Origin: Photorhabdus cinerea
GTDB taxonomy: Bacteria > Pseudomonadota > Gammaproteobacteria > Enterobacterales > Enterobacteriaceae
NCBI RefSeq assembly: GCF_011189575.1
Contig: NZ_PUJW01000018.1
Span: 32,762 to 96,761, forward strand
Direction of reading: 5' to 3'
DNA: 64,000 nucleotides
The translations under genes were made by a program, and so were the position numbers. This document shows positions 26,657 to 35,787 of this stretch, piece after piece. Below the pieces are notes generated by a model that saw only the letters and a program-made list of their open reading frames with translations, did not search any database and had not been told where the DNA came from. Numbering within the stretch: the stretch's first letter is position 1; every line of letters begins with the position of its first letter.

Positions 26657-27733
26657 CTAACAGCCACAGTCGCCTGGTGCATAAGTTTGCATGACTTTGA
26701 TATCAGCATCAAAATTCTTTGGCCTTCCACTTTTGAAAAGACCGTAGTGTTTCTTTCCATCACCCATTAAATCAAAAAGTGTATGATAACGACTTTTGGT
26801 GATCATATCGGCGGTATTGCGGCATATGGGAACAGCTCTACCTGTCTCAAAAATATGTTCTTGATCAAGAACAAACTGATCCGGTGCATCCGGTAAATTG
26901 CCTTTGTAAATGGCAACTTGACCATAATCTTCACAACGGTCTTCCAAATCTAATTTGAATAGCCTCAGCGTCATTGAATACAGTTTTGCGCCGCCTAGTT
27001 TTGCTTTGATCTCCTTATTATTTATGGATTTCAAGCTGCTATTAATGATACGAACATCATTGAAACCGGCTGTTTTTGCCAGCCGTATGAAATCTTCAAA
27101 ATACAGAGCGTCACCAATACACTCACAAACCATCTGCTGATCATTTTTCAGTGATTGATCCAACCTTCTATCTAAAAAAATATCAGAAAAATAGATTTCA
27201 CCACCCGATTTGAGTAAACGAGCCATACCTGCCAACACGCTCGCTTTAGATACCGATAGATTGATGACACAGTTTGAGACGATAACGTCCATACTTTCAG
27301 GCGGTAAATTAAGTTGTTTTAGTGACTCGATATATCCTTGCTGAAAATGCACATTGGTGGATGGGTAGTTAAAGGTCTGACGATGATAATCCACAAAACG
27401 CTGGGCAAACTCGATTTGTTCTGCTGTTGCGTCAATACCAATAACTTTACCCTCAGTACCGACGAGGTGGGACAGGATAAAACAATCACGTCCACTCCCA
27501 CATCCTAAGTCTAATACTGTCGTTCCTTCTAGCAAGGGAGGAAAAGGCGTACCACAACCGTAAAAACGGCTCTGTACATCAGGATGGATAAGCTTAAGAA
27601 CTTCTTTGATTTTGTCTGAAGTAGAGTTGTCTACAGTGCATACATTTATAGCAAGATCCTCTCTATTAGACAGGGTTTTGCCATAATAGTGTTGTATGTC
27701 TTCGATCCGCTGTTTAAGCGATTGTTCGTTCAT
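26657..27733 (-). CDS. arsM: Arsenite S-adenosylmethionine methyltransferase (ArsM-like)
   Basis: 358 residues from the ATG at 27733, preceded by AAGGA; a TTG five codons upstream is less likely because it lies before that site. SAM-binding motif VLDLGCGSGRDCF at ~73-85. Four cysteines, C32, C60, C155 and C205, have nearly the spacing of the As(III)-binding cysteines of the algal ArsM (44, 72, 174, 224). The C-terminus ends APGDCGC, extra thiols. It should convert arsenite to methylated, volatile or more easily exported forms. A PadR regulator lies upstream. Methylation of another metalloid is possible. Confidence 0.8.
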   Translation of the reverse strand: MNEQSLKQRIEDIQHYYGKTLSNREDLAINVCTVDNSTSDKIKEVLKLIHPDVQSRFYGCGTPFPPLLEGTTVLDLGCGSGRDCFILSHLVGTEGKVIGIDATAEQIEFAQRFVDYHRQTFNYPSTNVHFQQGYIESLKQLNLPPESMDVIVSNCVINLSVSKASVLAGMARLLKSGGEIYFSDIFLDRRLDQSLKNDQQMVCECIGDALYFEDFIRLAKTAGFNDVRIINSSLKSINNKEIKAKLGGAKLYSMTLRLFKLDLEDRCEDYGQVAIYKGNLPDAPDQFVLDQEHIFETGRAVPICRNTADMITKSRYHTLFDLMGDGKKHYGLFKSGRPKNFDADIKVMQTYAPGDCGC

Positions 27734-27825
27734 ATTTATTTCCTTCAAATTAAATCATTTAATAGGCCGATATTACGTTTCGGTAATTTGGCGCCAGATT
27801 TACAATAGATCCCTCATATTCCTGA

Positions 27826-27850
27826 TCAATGCATAGATGATCAATGTATA
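27826..27850. promoter_or_regulatory. Candidate PadR operator in front of arsM
   Basis: TCAATGCATA, five bases, then TCAATGTATA: a direct repeat about 95 bp upstream of the arsM start. The same decamers occur as an inverted pair upstream of the padR gene (28258-28288). The sharing suggests one DNA-binding protein acts at both sites. Confidence 0.45.
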
Positions 27851-27866
27851 TAGTCAAAAAAAACCG

Positions 27867-28184
27867 TCATTGCTGACGATTGATATGTGTAGCGACTTCC
27901 ATCCAGGCTTCCACAGCGACAGCAAAGGCTTCGCGCCCTTTGTCTGTTAATGTGTATACTTTGCGTCCACGGCCTGCAACAGTTTCGTTGTGTACCGTTA
28001 CATACCCACCCTGTTCAAATTCACGCAGCACCGGATAAATTGTACCTTCAGTTGGTGAGCAACATCCTTGGGTGGAGCACTCAACCTCTCTGGCAATTTC
28101 ATAACCGTGCATAGGCCGTTGTTGCAGGGCACTGAGAATAAAAAACTTGGATAGGCTCATCTTAATGATGCCGTTCCAATACAT
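27867..28184 (-). CDS. PadR-family regulator with a cysteine cluster
   Basis: 105 residues from the Met at 28184 (YWNGIIKMSLSKFFILSALQQRPMHGYEIAREV). The winged-helix pattern continues with TEGTIYPVLREFEQGGYVT and GRGRKVYTLTDKGREAF. Just before the recognition region it has ECSTQGCCSPTEG, three cysteines that could bind As(III) or another soft metal; ordinary PadR proteins lack this. Frames extend to 28274, but a start there would lie in the candidate operator. It probably represses arsM and itself and is released by metalloid. Confidence 0.75.
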   Translation of the reverse strand: MYWNGIIKMSLSKFFILSALQQRPMHGYEIAREVECSTQGCCSPTEGTIYPVLREFEQGGYVTVHNETVAGRGRKVYTLTDKGREAFAVAVEAWMEVATHINRQQ

Positions 28185-28257
28185 TCTGTCCGTGTAGTCC
28201 ACTGTTGTTCGTTTAACAGTACTGTGTGTGTTTTTAGATTTGTTCATAACGGCATCA

Positions 28258-28288
28258 TATGCATTGAACATCAAGGTGTCAATGTATA
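28258..28288. promoter_or_regulatory. Candidate PadR autoregulatory operator
   Basis: TATGCATTGA, eleven bases, TCAATGTATA: an inverted repeat about 75 bp before the chosen padR start, built of the same decamers found upstream of arsM. This is what a dimeric regulator of both genes would need. Confidence 0.45.
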
Positions 28289-28459
28289 AGATAGTCCGTT
28301 TAATTTACTTTATTATTGACTTCATTCATCATTATGAGTCACCTATTTATAGAGATAAAGTCCATACTGGAATTATGCCGATTACGCCGTTTCTGCTCCA
28401 CGATAGGATTGAGTAAATGAATAAATTTCTGACTACATTCAATGCTATACTTTTTTTCA

Positions 28460-28744
28460 TCAACCCATGACTATTTTGATACTGGCCCCACATGCCGCAG
28501 CGTACCGTTCAAGTGTTGAAATACTGGCTTTGCTGGCGTTTTTTTCTAATTTGCTTACGGCTGGCTGAGTGATACCCATACGTTCAGCAACTTGAGTACT
28601 GTTTATGCCAGCTCGGCGGCGCATATCAGCCAAAAGTTCCTGTAGTTCTTCCTCTTTCTTCTCTGCGAGATAAGCGGCCATCACATCTGGATTTTGTAAA
28701 GCCTTTGCCTTTACTTCAGAATAAGGAATACCTTTAACTTTCAT
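28460..28744 (-). CDS. XRE-family antitoxin
   Basis: 94 residues. N-terminal PYSEVKAKALQNPDVMAAYLAEKKEEE and a helix-turn-helix (INSTQVAERMGITQPAVSKLEKNASKAS). Overlaps the toxin gene upstream by 11 bases. It should bind its partner and the promoter. It is distinct from the antitoxin at 11752 although of the same type. Confidence 0.83.
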   Translation of the reverse strand: MKVKGIPYSEVKAKALQNPDVMAAYLAEKKEEELQELLADMRRRAGINSTQVAERMGITQPAVSKLEKNASKASISTLERYAAACGASIKIVMG

Positions 28745-28991
28745 ATGTCAGTTCCTCTAGTCTCTTCAATGCTAATTGGATCTCTGCCGAGGGCGTCTTT
28801 GCCGTCTTTTTAACGAACGTGTGCAAGATATATATTTTTTTACCTTTAGCAAAAGCAAAAAAGGTACGTGTAATATTCTTTTTGCCAGTTCTTAACTCGA
28901 AAAGGCCATCCTGAATAATATCAGTGTGTGGATAATGCAACTGATTACCTTGTGACTCAAGCTTATCCAGTGCAGCGAACGCCTTAGTCAT
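28734..28991 (-). CDS. HigB-like toxin, N-terminally shortened
   Basis: 85 residues from the ATG at 28991. LDKLESQGNQLHYPHTDIIQDGLFELRTGKKNITRTFFAFAKGKKIYILHTFVKKTAKTP matches the Gp49/HigB-like core, but the ~25 residues usual before it (see the full-length relative at 12027) are absent and a stop lies just upstream in frame. It may be inactive, or the short form may be natural for this subgroup. A 39-codon minus-strand frame at 28984-29103 (RDYFNRYYKPMIREIIED...) overlaps its start and is unexplained. Confidence 0.65.
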   Translation of the reverse strand: MTKAFAALDKLESQGNQLHYPHTDIIQDGLFELRTGKKNITRTFFAFAKGKKIYILHTFVKKTAKTPSAEIQLALKRLEELTYES

Positions 28992-29229
28992 TAACAATAT
29001 CTATATTTCCTTTTTCCATATAAGGTTGTAAGAGATCTTCAATAATCTCTCGAATCATGGGTTTATAGTAGCGATTAAAATAATCTCTTGAAAGTCTTTG
29101 CATGGAAGTTATTACAGTTTTTTTATTCAATCATGATAGGTGAAATTATGGAAGATAAAAGTATGAGTTTCTCTGTAAACAGGGAGCTGGATGTTCATTC
29201 AAAAAGTTTTGATGCCTTCATATCATACT

Positions 29230-29871
29230 ATGGAAAACAGCAACGATCTTTGGGTTATAAAAGACAAAGAATCTCGATTCGTCTATGCTAATGGTGCTAC
29301 GCTTTATTACAGTGGCTTTCCTAAGGGTTTTAACATAGAAGGTAAGCTTGATAGTGAATGTCCGGCACCGTCGGCTGAGTTTGCAGATATTATACAAGCT
29401 AATGATAAAAACGTAATGACCATTGAAAAAACCATTCCGGTACTAAACACCTTCATTTATGGCGGGAGAAAAAAAATGATCCAACCGTTTCTAGCTCATA
29501 TTACACCGCTAATGAAGGATGGAAAGTGTATTGGGGTTGTTGGACACGGTAGAAAACTTGAAATTTATTCCATGTATCATTTTGAAAACAACAGGCATCC
29601 TGGCTCATTAACTTTTGGCACACCAGCTGATTTATTTACTGATAGAGAGTTCGATATCGTATTTTTTGCTTTGCAATCACTAAGTGCCAAAGATATAGCT
29701 AAAAAATTAGGTATTTCATATAGAACGGTACAAAGTAGGCTACAATTAATTTATCAAAAAATGGGGATAAATTCATTAAGCCAGTTAAAAGAATATTGCA
29801 GGGGTAAAGGATATGATAACTATGCTCCTACTAGATTTATTAATCCTAATCCCTATATACCTCTAGTGTAA
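29230..29871 (+). CDS. PAS-LuxR regulator with probable 5' frameshift
   Basis: 213 residues. The N-terminal part (NDLWVIKDKESRFVYANGATLYYSG) is a PAS_4-like sensor, the C-terminal LTDREFDIVFFALQSLSAKDIAKKLGISYRTVQSRL is a LuxR helix-turn-helix. Many PAS-LuxR proteins occur in Photorhabdus. Relatives have ~25 more residues; here these are found at 29148-29228 in the previous frame (SFSVNRELDVHSKSFDAFISYY), so one base appears to have been gained near 29225. Either a sequencing error, a pseudogene, or a shorter protein from 29230 without a good ribosome site. Confidence 0.6.
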   Translation: MENSNDLWVIKDKESRFVYANGATLYYSGFPKGFNIEGKLDSECPAPSAEFADIIQANDKNVMTIEKTIPVLNTFIYGGRKKMIQPFLAHITPLMKDGKCIGVVGHGRKLEIYSMYHFENNRHPGSLTFGTPADLFTDREFDIVFFALQSLSAKDIAKKLGISYRTVQSRLQLIYQKMGINSLSQLKEYCRGKGYDNYAPTRFINPNPYIPLV

Positions 29872-29878
29872 CAATGAG

Positions 29879-29903
29879 CCACCTCCTAAGGAGGTGGTCT
29901 TTT
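29879..29903 (+). terminator. Rho-independent terminator after the PAS-LuxR gene
   Basis: CCACCTCC, three-base loop, GGAGGTGG, then TCTTTT. Strong GC-rich stem seven bases after the stop codon. Confidence 0.85.
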
Positions 29904-30093
29904 ACTGTTATTATCTTTTACATGGTTTTTTTATCTCGTTGCGACCATATTGAAAATGTTATCAATAATGGGATAACAAAGATTGATTTTCTTATAGGAA
30001 ATTTCTGTTCGGAGAATAACCGATAATTATCTAATTCATAATTATCGATTGGATAATTATCGAGATAAAATAACTTTATCTTTGGCCGAGTAA

Positions 30094-31074
30094 TTATTCT
30101 TGTATTTCGGCTGGCTCAGGAAAATATCCACCATTATCCAGTGTTGACTGAATCATATTCTTTATTTCATCCTCTCCTAATTTTTCTCCTTCTTCATCTT
30201 CATAGCCTAATGTTAAAACAGCATTAACAAAGGGATCGATATTAGCTTCTGATAAGTTTGCATTCCAGTTTAATGTGTTGGATGGGCCGCCAGGTTCTTT
30301 GTTGATAAGTGTGACAATTTTACCATAGAGATCTTGTGTAATGGTCCAGCGCATATCTGTACTGCTCCAGTACCATCTTCCCAGTAAAAAATGATGCCAG
30401 AACTCTTCCCAGCTCTTATATTCTCTCTGAATGGTATGGGTGATAATCTGTACAAAATTGTCTGCTTCTTCTCGACTCAGATATTCTGTACTGATACCAT
30501 TGCAAATTAACTTGATATAACGGACGTAATCCCAGGCAAGAAAATTTACTGTTTGAATATTATTTAAATTTTTACGAACAACTTCGGCCCGCCAGAGAAG
30601 TTCTTTAGCTTCTCCATCTTCATCATCTTCTTTTTGAATGTCTTTCTTTATTTGCTCATAGTCTGATCCGGATACACCAGAGAAGAAATAGACTTCTTGG
30701 CGGAATTTATGCCGATGACCATTAGTTAATAAATGAAATAATTGAGCAATCAGGCTTTCTCTGTCATTAATACCCCAGGCAGTCTGAAGTGAGCCAGCAT
30801 CTTTGCTGCCGGGAACAATAATCGGATCATTACAGGGATATTCTTCAACAGCAGCATAGGGAGTTCCCAATATATAAGCCCAGTCTTTGGATTCAAATTT
30901 TGGTAATTTACCCGATGCTCGACTTTGGTATTCATTTCTCAAATTATTAAGGATTTTTTTCTCAACAATTGATTTCATAATGATGACAGCGAAGATAATA
31001 AAGAGAATAATAGAAACAATGGTAACTAAAGTATAGTGATACCATCTCCAATCTGAGAATAAATCTGAAAACAT
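30094..31074 (-). CDS. DUF1266-family membrane-anchored protein
   Basis: 326 residues with one N-terminal membrane segment (YTLVTIVSIILFIIFAVIIM). The rest is cytoplasmic-type, with the DUF1266 pattern: AWGINDRESLIAQLFHLLTNGHRHKFRQE, AWDYVRYIKLICNGISTEYLSREEA and SWEEFWHHFLLGRWYW. The family includes E. coli YbeR/YbeU-type proteins of unknown role, often near secretion or polymorphic toxin genes. It stands alone here. Function unknown. Confidence 0.75.
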   Translation of the reverse strand: MFSDLFSDWRWYHYTLVTIVSIILFIIFAVIIMKSIVEKKILNNLRNEYQSRASGKLPKFESKDWAYILGTPYAAVEEYPCNDPIIVPGSKDAGSLQTAWGINDRESLIAQLFHLLTNGHRHKFRQEVYFFSGVSGSDYEQIKKDIQKEDDEDGEAKELLWRAEVVRKNLNNIQTVNFLAWDYVRYIKLICNGISTEYLSREEADNFVQIITHTIQREYKSWEEFWHHFLLGRWYWSSTDMRWTITQDLYGKIVTLINKEPGGPSNTLNWNANLSEANIDPFVNAVLTLGYEDEEGEKLGEDEIKNMIQSTLDNGGYFPEPAEIQE

Positions 31075-32016
31075 GATTATTGCTATTCCTTATTTAGTAT
31101 AAAAAATGGGTTATTTCTATGAGTTAGTTAAATTGGTAACTTGTATTAGTTACTATATAATCTAATGCAATATCTTTAAGATATAAGATACCAGTTTCGA
31201 TATGGGTATTTAAACAAAATGAGAAGGTAACTCATGTTTTCCATACTAACAAAATTATTATTAAATATAAAGCTGAATTGTTAATTTTATCTTAAGTAGT
31301 TAATCGTGTTTCTGGAATATCTGTAGGAATGTAGGTGTTTCACTTAATATATTTTGCCGTTACATTTCTTTGGTACGTAAAAAAGATTTGGATGATTGAG
31401 TGAATGTTTAAGGTATGCCATGGCCGTTGACCGGAAAAGAGATATATTTTTCGGTGAAATTTTGTCATGGGCTACTTTGGATTAGGTCGTTGGGGCTGGC
31501 AGTTTGGTAATTACCTGTTTACTGGTACACCATTAATAGAATCAAAGAGATTAAAGGTTATAAAAGTAGATAGACTACTAACAGGTTTTTATATTGATTT
31601 ACATGATTAGTATTACACTTATTTGATTCACTTTTAGGTGCCAATTTTATTCGGCATACAATATTTTGTGCCAGTTTTTACCTTTCCTACTGAAACAATA
31701 GTTTACTATTTAAGCATTTAACCGCAAATTTTGCGTATGGGTTAATAGTTACTCATGCTATAACCATCACCTTATTATGGTCTTTTTGGCTGCAAAATGT
31801 GCATTGTGTCATGTTTTTGTGCTAATTATGTTAATAATAGGTTTCCTTTGTGTTTTCCTGTTGCTTATGACATCTGTTGAGATCTTATTGACGCAAGAGA
31901 CAACAGTTGTTTAATTGATAAGCTGAAAATAATAAAAAACCCCAAACAGCACAGTTCCTGAAACAAAATTCAGGTTCTCGCTGTACACAACAACATCACA
32001 AATGGAGTGCAAGAGA
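31075..32016. other. Long intergenic region upstream of dppA
   Basis: About 940 bp, AT-rich. It should hold the promoter of the DUF1266 gene and the dppA promoter and leader. One 47-codon frame at 31467-31610 (GYFGLGRWGWQFGNYLFTG...) starts with ATG but lacks a clear ribosome site; it could be a gene remnant. Nothing else resembles a gene. Confidence 0.4.
31984..32001 (+). promoter_or_regulatory. Candidate GcvB-binding site in the dppA leader
   Basis: The C/A-rich stretch ACACAACAACATCACAAA stands 15 bases before the dppA start. In E. coli and Salmonella a very similar stretch of the dppA leader pairs with the G/U-rich R1 region of the small RNA GcvB, which blocks translation. GcvB itself is outside this window. 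Confidence 0.6.
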
Positions 32017-33624
32017 ATGACAACTTCCTCTAAAAAGACAGGGTTATTGAAGCTAGGGATCAGCTTAATTGCATTGGCCGTCACTGCCAGCATTCAGGCA
32101 AAAACATTGGTTTACTGCTCTGAAGGCTCACCAGAAGGATTTAACCCACAACTGTTCACGGCGGGTACAACTTATGATGCCAGCTCCAGACCACTGTATA
32201 ACCGTTTGGTTGATTTCAAAACAGGTAAAACTGAAATTATCCCGAGTCTGGCTGAAAAATGGGATGTTAGTGATGACGGTAAAGTTTACACTTTTCATCT
32301 GCGCAAAGGCGTTAAGTGGCACGATAACAAAGAGTTCAAACCAAGCCGAGAATTCAATGCTGATGATGTGATCTACACTTTCATGCGGCAAAAAGATACC
32401 AACCACCCATACCACAAGGTGTCAGGCGGCAGCTATGAGTATTTTATTGGTATGGGTATGAGTGAGATGATCAATAAAGTTGAAAAAGTAGACGATTATA
32501 CGGTCCGGATTGAACTGAGCCGCCCAGAAGCACCATTCTTGGCTGACTTAGGAATGGATTTTGCCTCTATTCTGTCAGCCGAATATGCGGATAAGATGAT
32601 GAAAGCCGGTACGCCGGAGAAAGTCGACCTGAATCCAATTGGTACAGGCCCGTTCCAGTTGCTGCAATATCAGAAAGATTCTCGCATTCTGTATAAAGCT
32701 TTCAAAGAGTACTGGGGAGATAAAGCCAAAGTTGACCGGCTAGTTTTCTCTATTACTCCTGATGCATCCGTTCGTTATGCAAAATTACAGAAAAATGAAT
32801 GTCAGATCATGCCATATCCAAATCCAGCGGATATTGCCCGCATGAAGAAGGATAAAGATATCGTCTTGATGGAACAGCCTGGTCTGAATGTCGGTTATGT
32901 TTCTTTCAACGTCACCAAAAAGCCATTGGATAACGTCAAAGTTCGCCAGGCGCTGGCAATGGCTGTCAATAAAGACGCTATTATTGATGCGGTTTATCAA
33001 GGCGCTGGTCAGAAAGCCAAAAACCTGATCCCACCAACCATGTGGAGTTACGACAATGATCTTAAAGATTACTCGTACTCTCCGGAAAAAGCGAAGCAGT
33101 TACTGAAGGAAGCGGGGATGAGTGATGGTTTTGCTATCGATTTGTGGGCAATGCCAGTACAACGACCGTATAACCCGAATGCTCGCCGTATGGCTGAAAT
33201 GGTTCAAGCTGACTGGGCGAAAATTGGTGTTAAAGCCAAAATTGTCAGCTATGAATGGGGGGAATACCTAAAGCGGGCTAAAGATGGTGAGCATCAGATT
33301 GTGATGATGGGTTGGACGGGGGACAATGGGGACCCAGATAACTTCTTCGCAACTTTGTTTAGCTGTGCAGCCAAACAGCGAGGTTCCAACTACTCTAAAT
33401 GGTGTTACAAGCCGTTTGAAGATGTCATTCAGCCAGCACGAATCGCTTCTGAGCATGCTAAACGCGTTGAGCTTTATAAACAGGCTCAGGCTGTGATGCA
33501 CGAACAGGTTCCGGCGCTGATTATCGCTCATTCCACGGTTTATGAACCGGTACGTAAAGAGGTGAAAGGTTATGTCGTTGATCCTCTGGGCAGACATATT
33601 TTCAGCAACGTATCTCTTGAATAA
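32017..33624 (+). CDS. dppA: Dipeptide-binding periplasmic protein DppA
   Basis: 535 residues from the ATG at 32017 (GGAG nine bases upstream), exactly the E. coli length. Signal peptide LLKLGISLIALAVTASIQA, then KTLVYCSEGSPEGFNPQLF and the SBP family 5 pattern (DLNPIGTGPFQL, NECQIMPYPNPADIARMK). It captures di- and tripeptides, also haem or ALA in relatives, for DppBCDF. A start at 32002 is possible but worse placed. Confidence 0.97.
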   Translation: MTTSSKKTGLLKLGISLIALAVTASIQAKTLVYCSEGSPEGFNPQLFTAGTTYDASSRPLYNRLVDFKTGKTEIIPSLAEKWDVSDDGKVYTFHLRKGVKWHDNKEFKPSREFNADDVIYTFMRQKDTNHPYHKVSGGSYEYFIGMGMSEMINKVEKVDDYTVRIELSRPEAPFLADLGMDFASILSAEYADKMMKAGTPEKVDLNPIGTGPFQLLQYQKDSRILYKAFKEYWGDKAKVDRLVFSITPDASVRYAKLQKNECQIMPYPNPADIARMKKDKDIVLMEQPGLNVGYVSFNVTKKPLDNVKVRQALAMAVNKDAIIDAVYQGAGQKAKNLIPPTMWSYDNDLKDYSYSPEKAKQLLKEAGMSDGFAIDLWAMPVQRPYNPNARRMAEMVQADWAKIGVKAKIVSYEWGEYLKRAKDGEHQIVMMGWTGDNGDPDNFFATLFSCAAKQRGSNYSKWCYKPFEDVIQPARIASEHAKRVELYKQAQAVMHEQVPALIIAHSTVYEPVRKEVKGYVVDPLGRHIFSNVSLE

Positions 33625-33684
33625 TCTTGTTTTTACTCGGTTGTGATAGGCCATCTTCCTGATTTTTTAATGGAGGTGGCGACT

Positions 33685-33715
33685 TTTCCCCGGCTATCAG
33701 TTATCGCCGGGGAAA
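33685..33715 (+). terminator. Stem-loop between dppA and dppB
   Basis: TTTCCCCGGC and GCCGGGGAAA make a perfect ten-pair stem with an eleven-base loop. No T-run follows, so it more likely attenuates or stabilises the dppA message, giving more binding protein than transporter. Confidence 0.6.
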
Positions 33716-33841
33716 GGCTGACAAACAAGTAGAGGCAGGAAGTTCATTGAGTTGTGAGCGAAAAGGGGGAAAGTCCTCCCCCTTATCAAGCCAAGCGGCC
33801 TGAGAGCTGTAACCGGCATTTAAAAAAAGAGAGTTTGGGAT

Positions 33842-34861
33842 ATGTTGCAGTTCATACTCCGACGTCTGGGGTTAGTGATCCCAACGTTTATCGGCATTAC
33901 TTTGCTGACTTTTGCTTTTGTCCATATGATCCCCGGAGACCCGGTGACTATTATGGCTGGGGAACGTGGAATATCTGCTGAGCGCCATGCTCAACTAATG
34001 GCTGAAATGGGGTTGGATAAGCCACTCTGGCAGCAATACTTTCATTATGTAAATGGTGTATTACACGGGGATCTTGGTATCTCCCTGAAAAGTCGCATCT
34101 CTGTGTGGGAAGAATTTGTTCCCCGTTTCAAAGCAACCCTCGAACTAGGGGTATGCGCCATGCTGTTCGCTATTGCTGTGGGTATTCCGGTTGGAGTACT
34201 GGCCGCAGTAAAACGTGGATCGGTTTTTGATCATACTGCGATAGGGCTTTCCCTAACCGGATATTCCATGCCGATCTTCTGGTGGGGGATCATGTTGATT
34301 ATGTTGGTCTCTGTCCAATTGGATCTGACTCCGGTATCCGGCAGGATAAGCGACAGCGTTTTCCTGGATGACAGTTATCCACTGACGGGCTTCATGCTGA
34401 TGGATACCCTTATCTGGGGAGAAGAAGGCGATTTTAAAGATGCCATGATGCATATGATCTTGCCTGCTATTGTCTTGGGGACGATTCCACTGGCGGTCAT
34501 TGTCCGTATGACCCGCTCTTCTATGTTGGAAGTGCTGGGTGAGGATTATATCCGTACTGCTCGCGCAAAAGGTTTGAGCCGCATCCGGGTGATTGTAGTG
34601 CATGCACTGCGCAATGCATTGCTGCCAGTTGTGACCGTCATAGGCTTGCAGGTGGGTATTATGCTGGCGGGGGCAATCCTGACTGAAACTATCTTCTCTT
34701 GGCCGGGGCTTGGGCGCTGGTTGATCGATGCCCTTCAACGCCGTGATTATCCGGTGGTGCAGGGAGGCGTATTGCTGGTAGCGATCATGATCATTTTGGT
34801 GAATCTGGTGGTTGACGTGCTGTATGGCATTGTTAACCCGCGTATCCGTCATAAGAAATAG
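33842..34861 (+). CDS. dppB: Dipeptide ABC transporter permease DppB
   Basis: 339 residues, six membrane segments (LVIPTFIGITLLTFAFVHMIPGDP at the N-terminus) and the inner-membrane component EAA-type loop (LGEDYIRTARAKGLSRIRVIVVHALRNALLPV) that docks with the ATPases. GAG/TTTGGGA sequence precedes the ATG. First of four tightly spaced transporter genes. Confidence 0.97.
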   Translation: MLQFILRRLGLVIPTFIGITLLTFAFVHMIPGDPVTIMAGERGISAERHAQLMAEMGLDKPLWQQYFHYVNGVLHGDLGISLKSRISVWEEFVPRFKATLELGVCAMLFAIAVGIPVGVLAAVKRGSVFDHTAIGLSLTGYSMPIFWWGIMLIMLVSVQLDLTPVSGRISDSVFLDDSYPLTGFMLMDTLIWGEEGDFKDAMMHMILPAIVLGTIPLAVIVRMTRSSMLEVLGEDYIRTARAKGLSRIRVIVVHALRNALLPVVTVIGLQVGIMLAGAILTETIFSWPGLGRWLIDALQRRDYPVVQGGVLLVAIMIILVNLVVDVLYGIVNPRIRHKK

Positions 34862-34872
34862 GGGGGCACATT

Positions 34873-35775
34873 ATGTCTCAAGTGACTGAGCCTGTAGCAA
34901 ACAGTGCGCCTAAGATTATGACGCCGATACAGGAGTTCTGGTATTACTTCAAGCGCAATAAAGGGGCGGTTGTTGGTCTGGTTTATATTGTACTGATGTT
35001 ACTCATTGCGCTGTTGGCGGGGGTACTTGCTCCGCATGGTGCGGCTGAGCAGTTCCGTGATTCCTTGCTGACGCCACCGGTGTGGCAAGAAGGAGGAAGC
35101 TGGCAATTTATTCTGGGTACCGATGATGTAGGGCGTGATTTGCTTTCACGTCTGATGTATGGCGCCCGGCTTTCATTGCTGGTGGGATGTCTGGTTGTGG
35201 TGTTATCCCTGTTGATGGGGGTTATGCTGGGCGTACTGGCGGGTTACTTCGGTGGTGTGGTGGATATTATCATCATGCGTATCGTTGATATTATGCTGGC
35301 ACTGCCAAGCTTGCTGTTGGCTCTGGTGTTGGTAGCAATATTTGGCCCATCAATTGTCAATGCTTCGCTGGCGCTGACTTTTGTCGCTCTGCCACATTAC
35401 ATTCGTTTAACCCGCGCTGCGGTGCTGGTGGAAGTTAACCGCGATTATGTTACGGCTTCACAAGTGGTGGGTGCCGGTTCCATGCGTCAGATGTTTGTCA
35501 ATATCTTGCCTAACTGTCTGGCACCGTTGATTGTGCAGGCTTCTTTGGGTTTTTCTAATGCCATTCTTGATATGGCTGCTTTAGGTTTTCTGGGGATGGG
35601 GGCGCAGCCACCTACACCGGAATGGGGAACGATGCTGTCTGATGTATTGCAGTTTGCACAAAGTGCCTGGTGGGTGGTGACATTCCCAGGATTGGCAATT
35701 CTGCTGACAGTGTTGGCATTTAACCTGATGGGTGACGGTTTGCGTGATGCACTTGATCCTAAACTCAAGCAGTAG
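34873..35775 (+). CDS. dppC: Dipeptide ABC transporter permease DppC
   Basis: 300 residues, DppC/OppC pattern: FWYYFKRNKGAVVGLVYIVLM, LLTPPVWQEGGSWQFILGTDDVGRDLLSRLMYG, and the EAA-type loop VNRDYVTASQVVGAGSMRQMFVNILPN. Eleven bases after dppB. Forms the channel with DppB. Confidence 0.97.
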   Translation: MSQVTEPVANSAPKIMTPIQEFWYYFKRNKGAVVGLVYIVLMLLIALLAGVLAPHGAAEQFRDSLLTPPVWQEGGSWQFILGTDDVGRDLLSRLMYGARLSLLVGCLVVVLSLLMGVMLGVLAGYFGGVVDIIIMRIVDIMLALPSLLLALVLVAIFGPSIVNASLALTFVALPHYIRLTRAAVLVEVNRDYVTASQVVGAGSMRQMFVNILPNCLAPLIVQASLGFSNAILDMAALGFLGMGAQPPTPEWGTMLSDVLQFAQSAWWVVTFPGLAILLTVLAFNLMGDGLRDALDPKLKQ

Positions 35776-35787
35776 CGAGGTAGAGAA

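Noticed and set aside
26480..31074. Genomic island integrated at tRNA-Pro
   Set aside because: No integrase and no direct repeat of the tRNA 3' end seen on either side.
33754..33981. 75-codon ORF before dppB
   Set aside because: It overlaps dppB in another frame and has no family resemblance.
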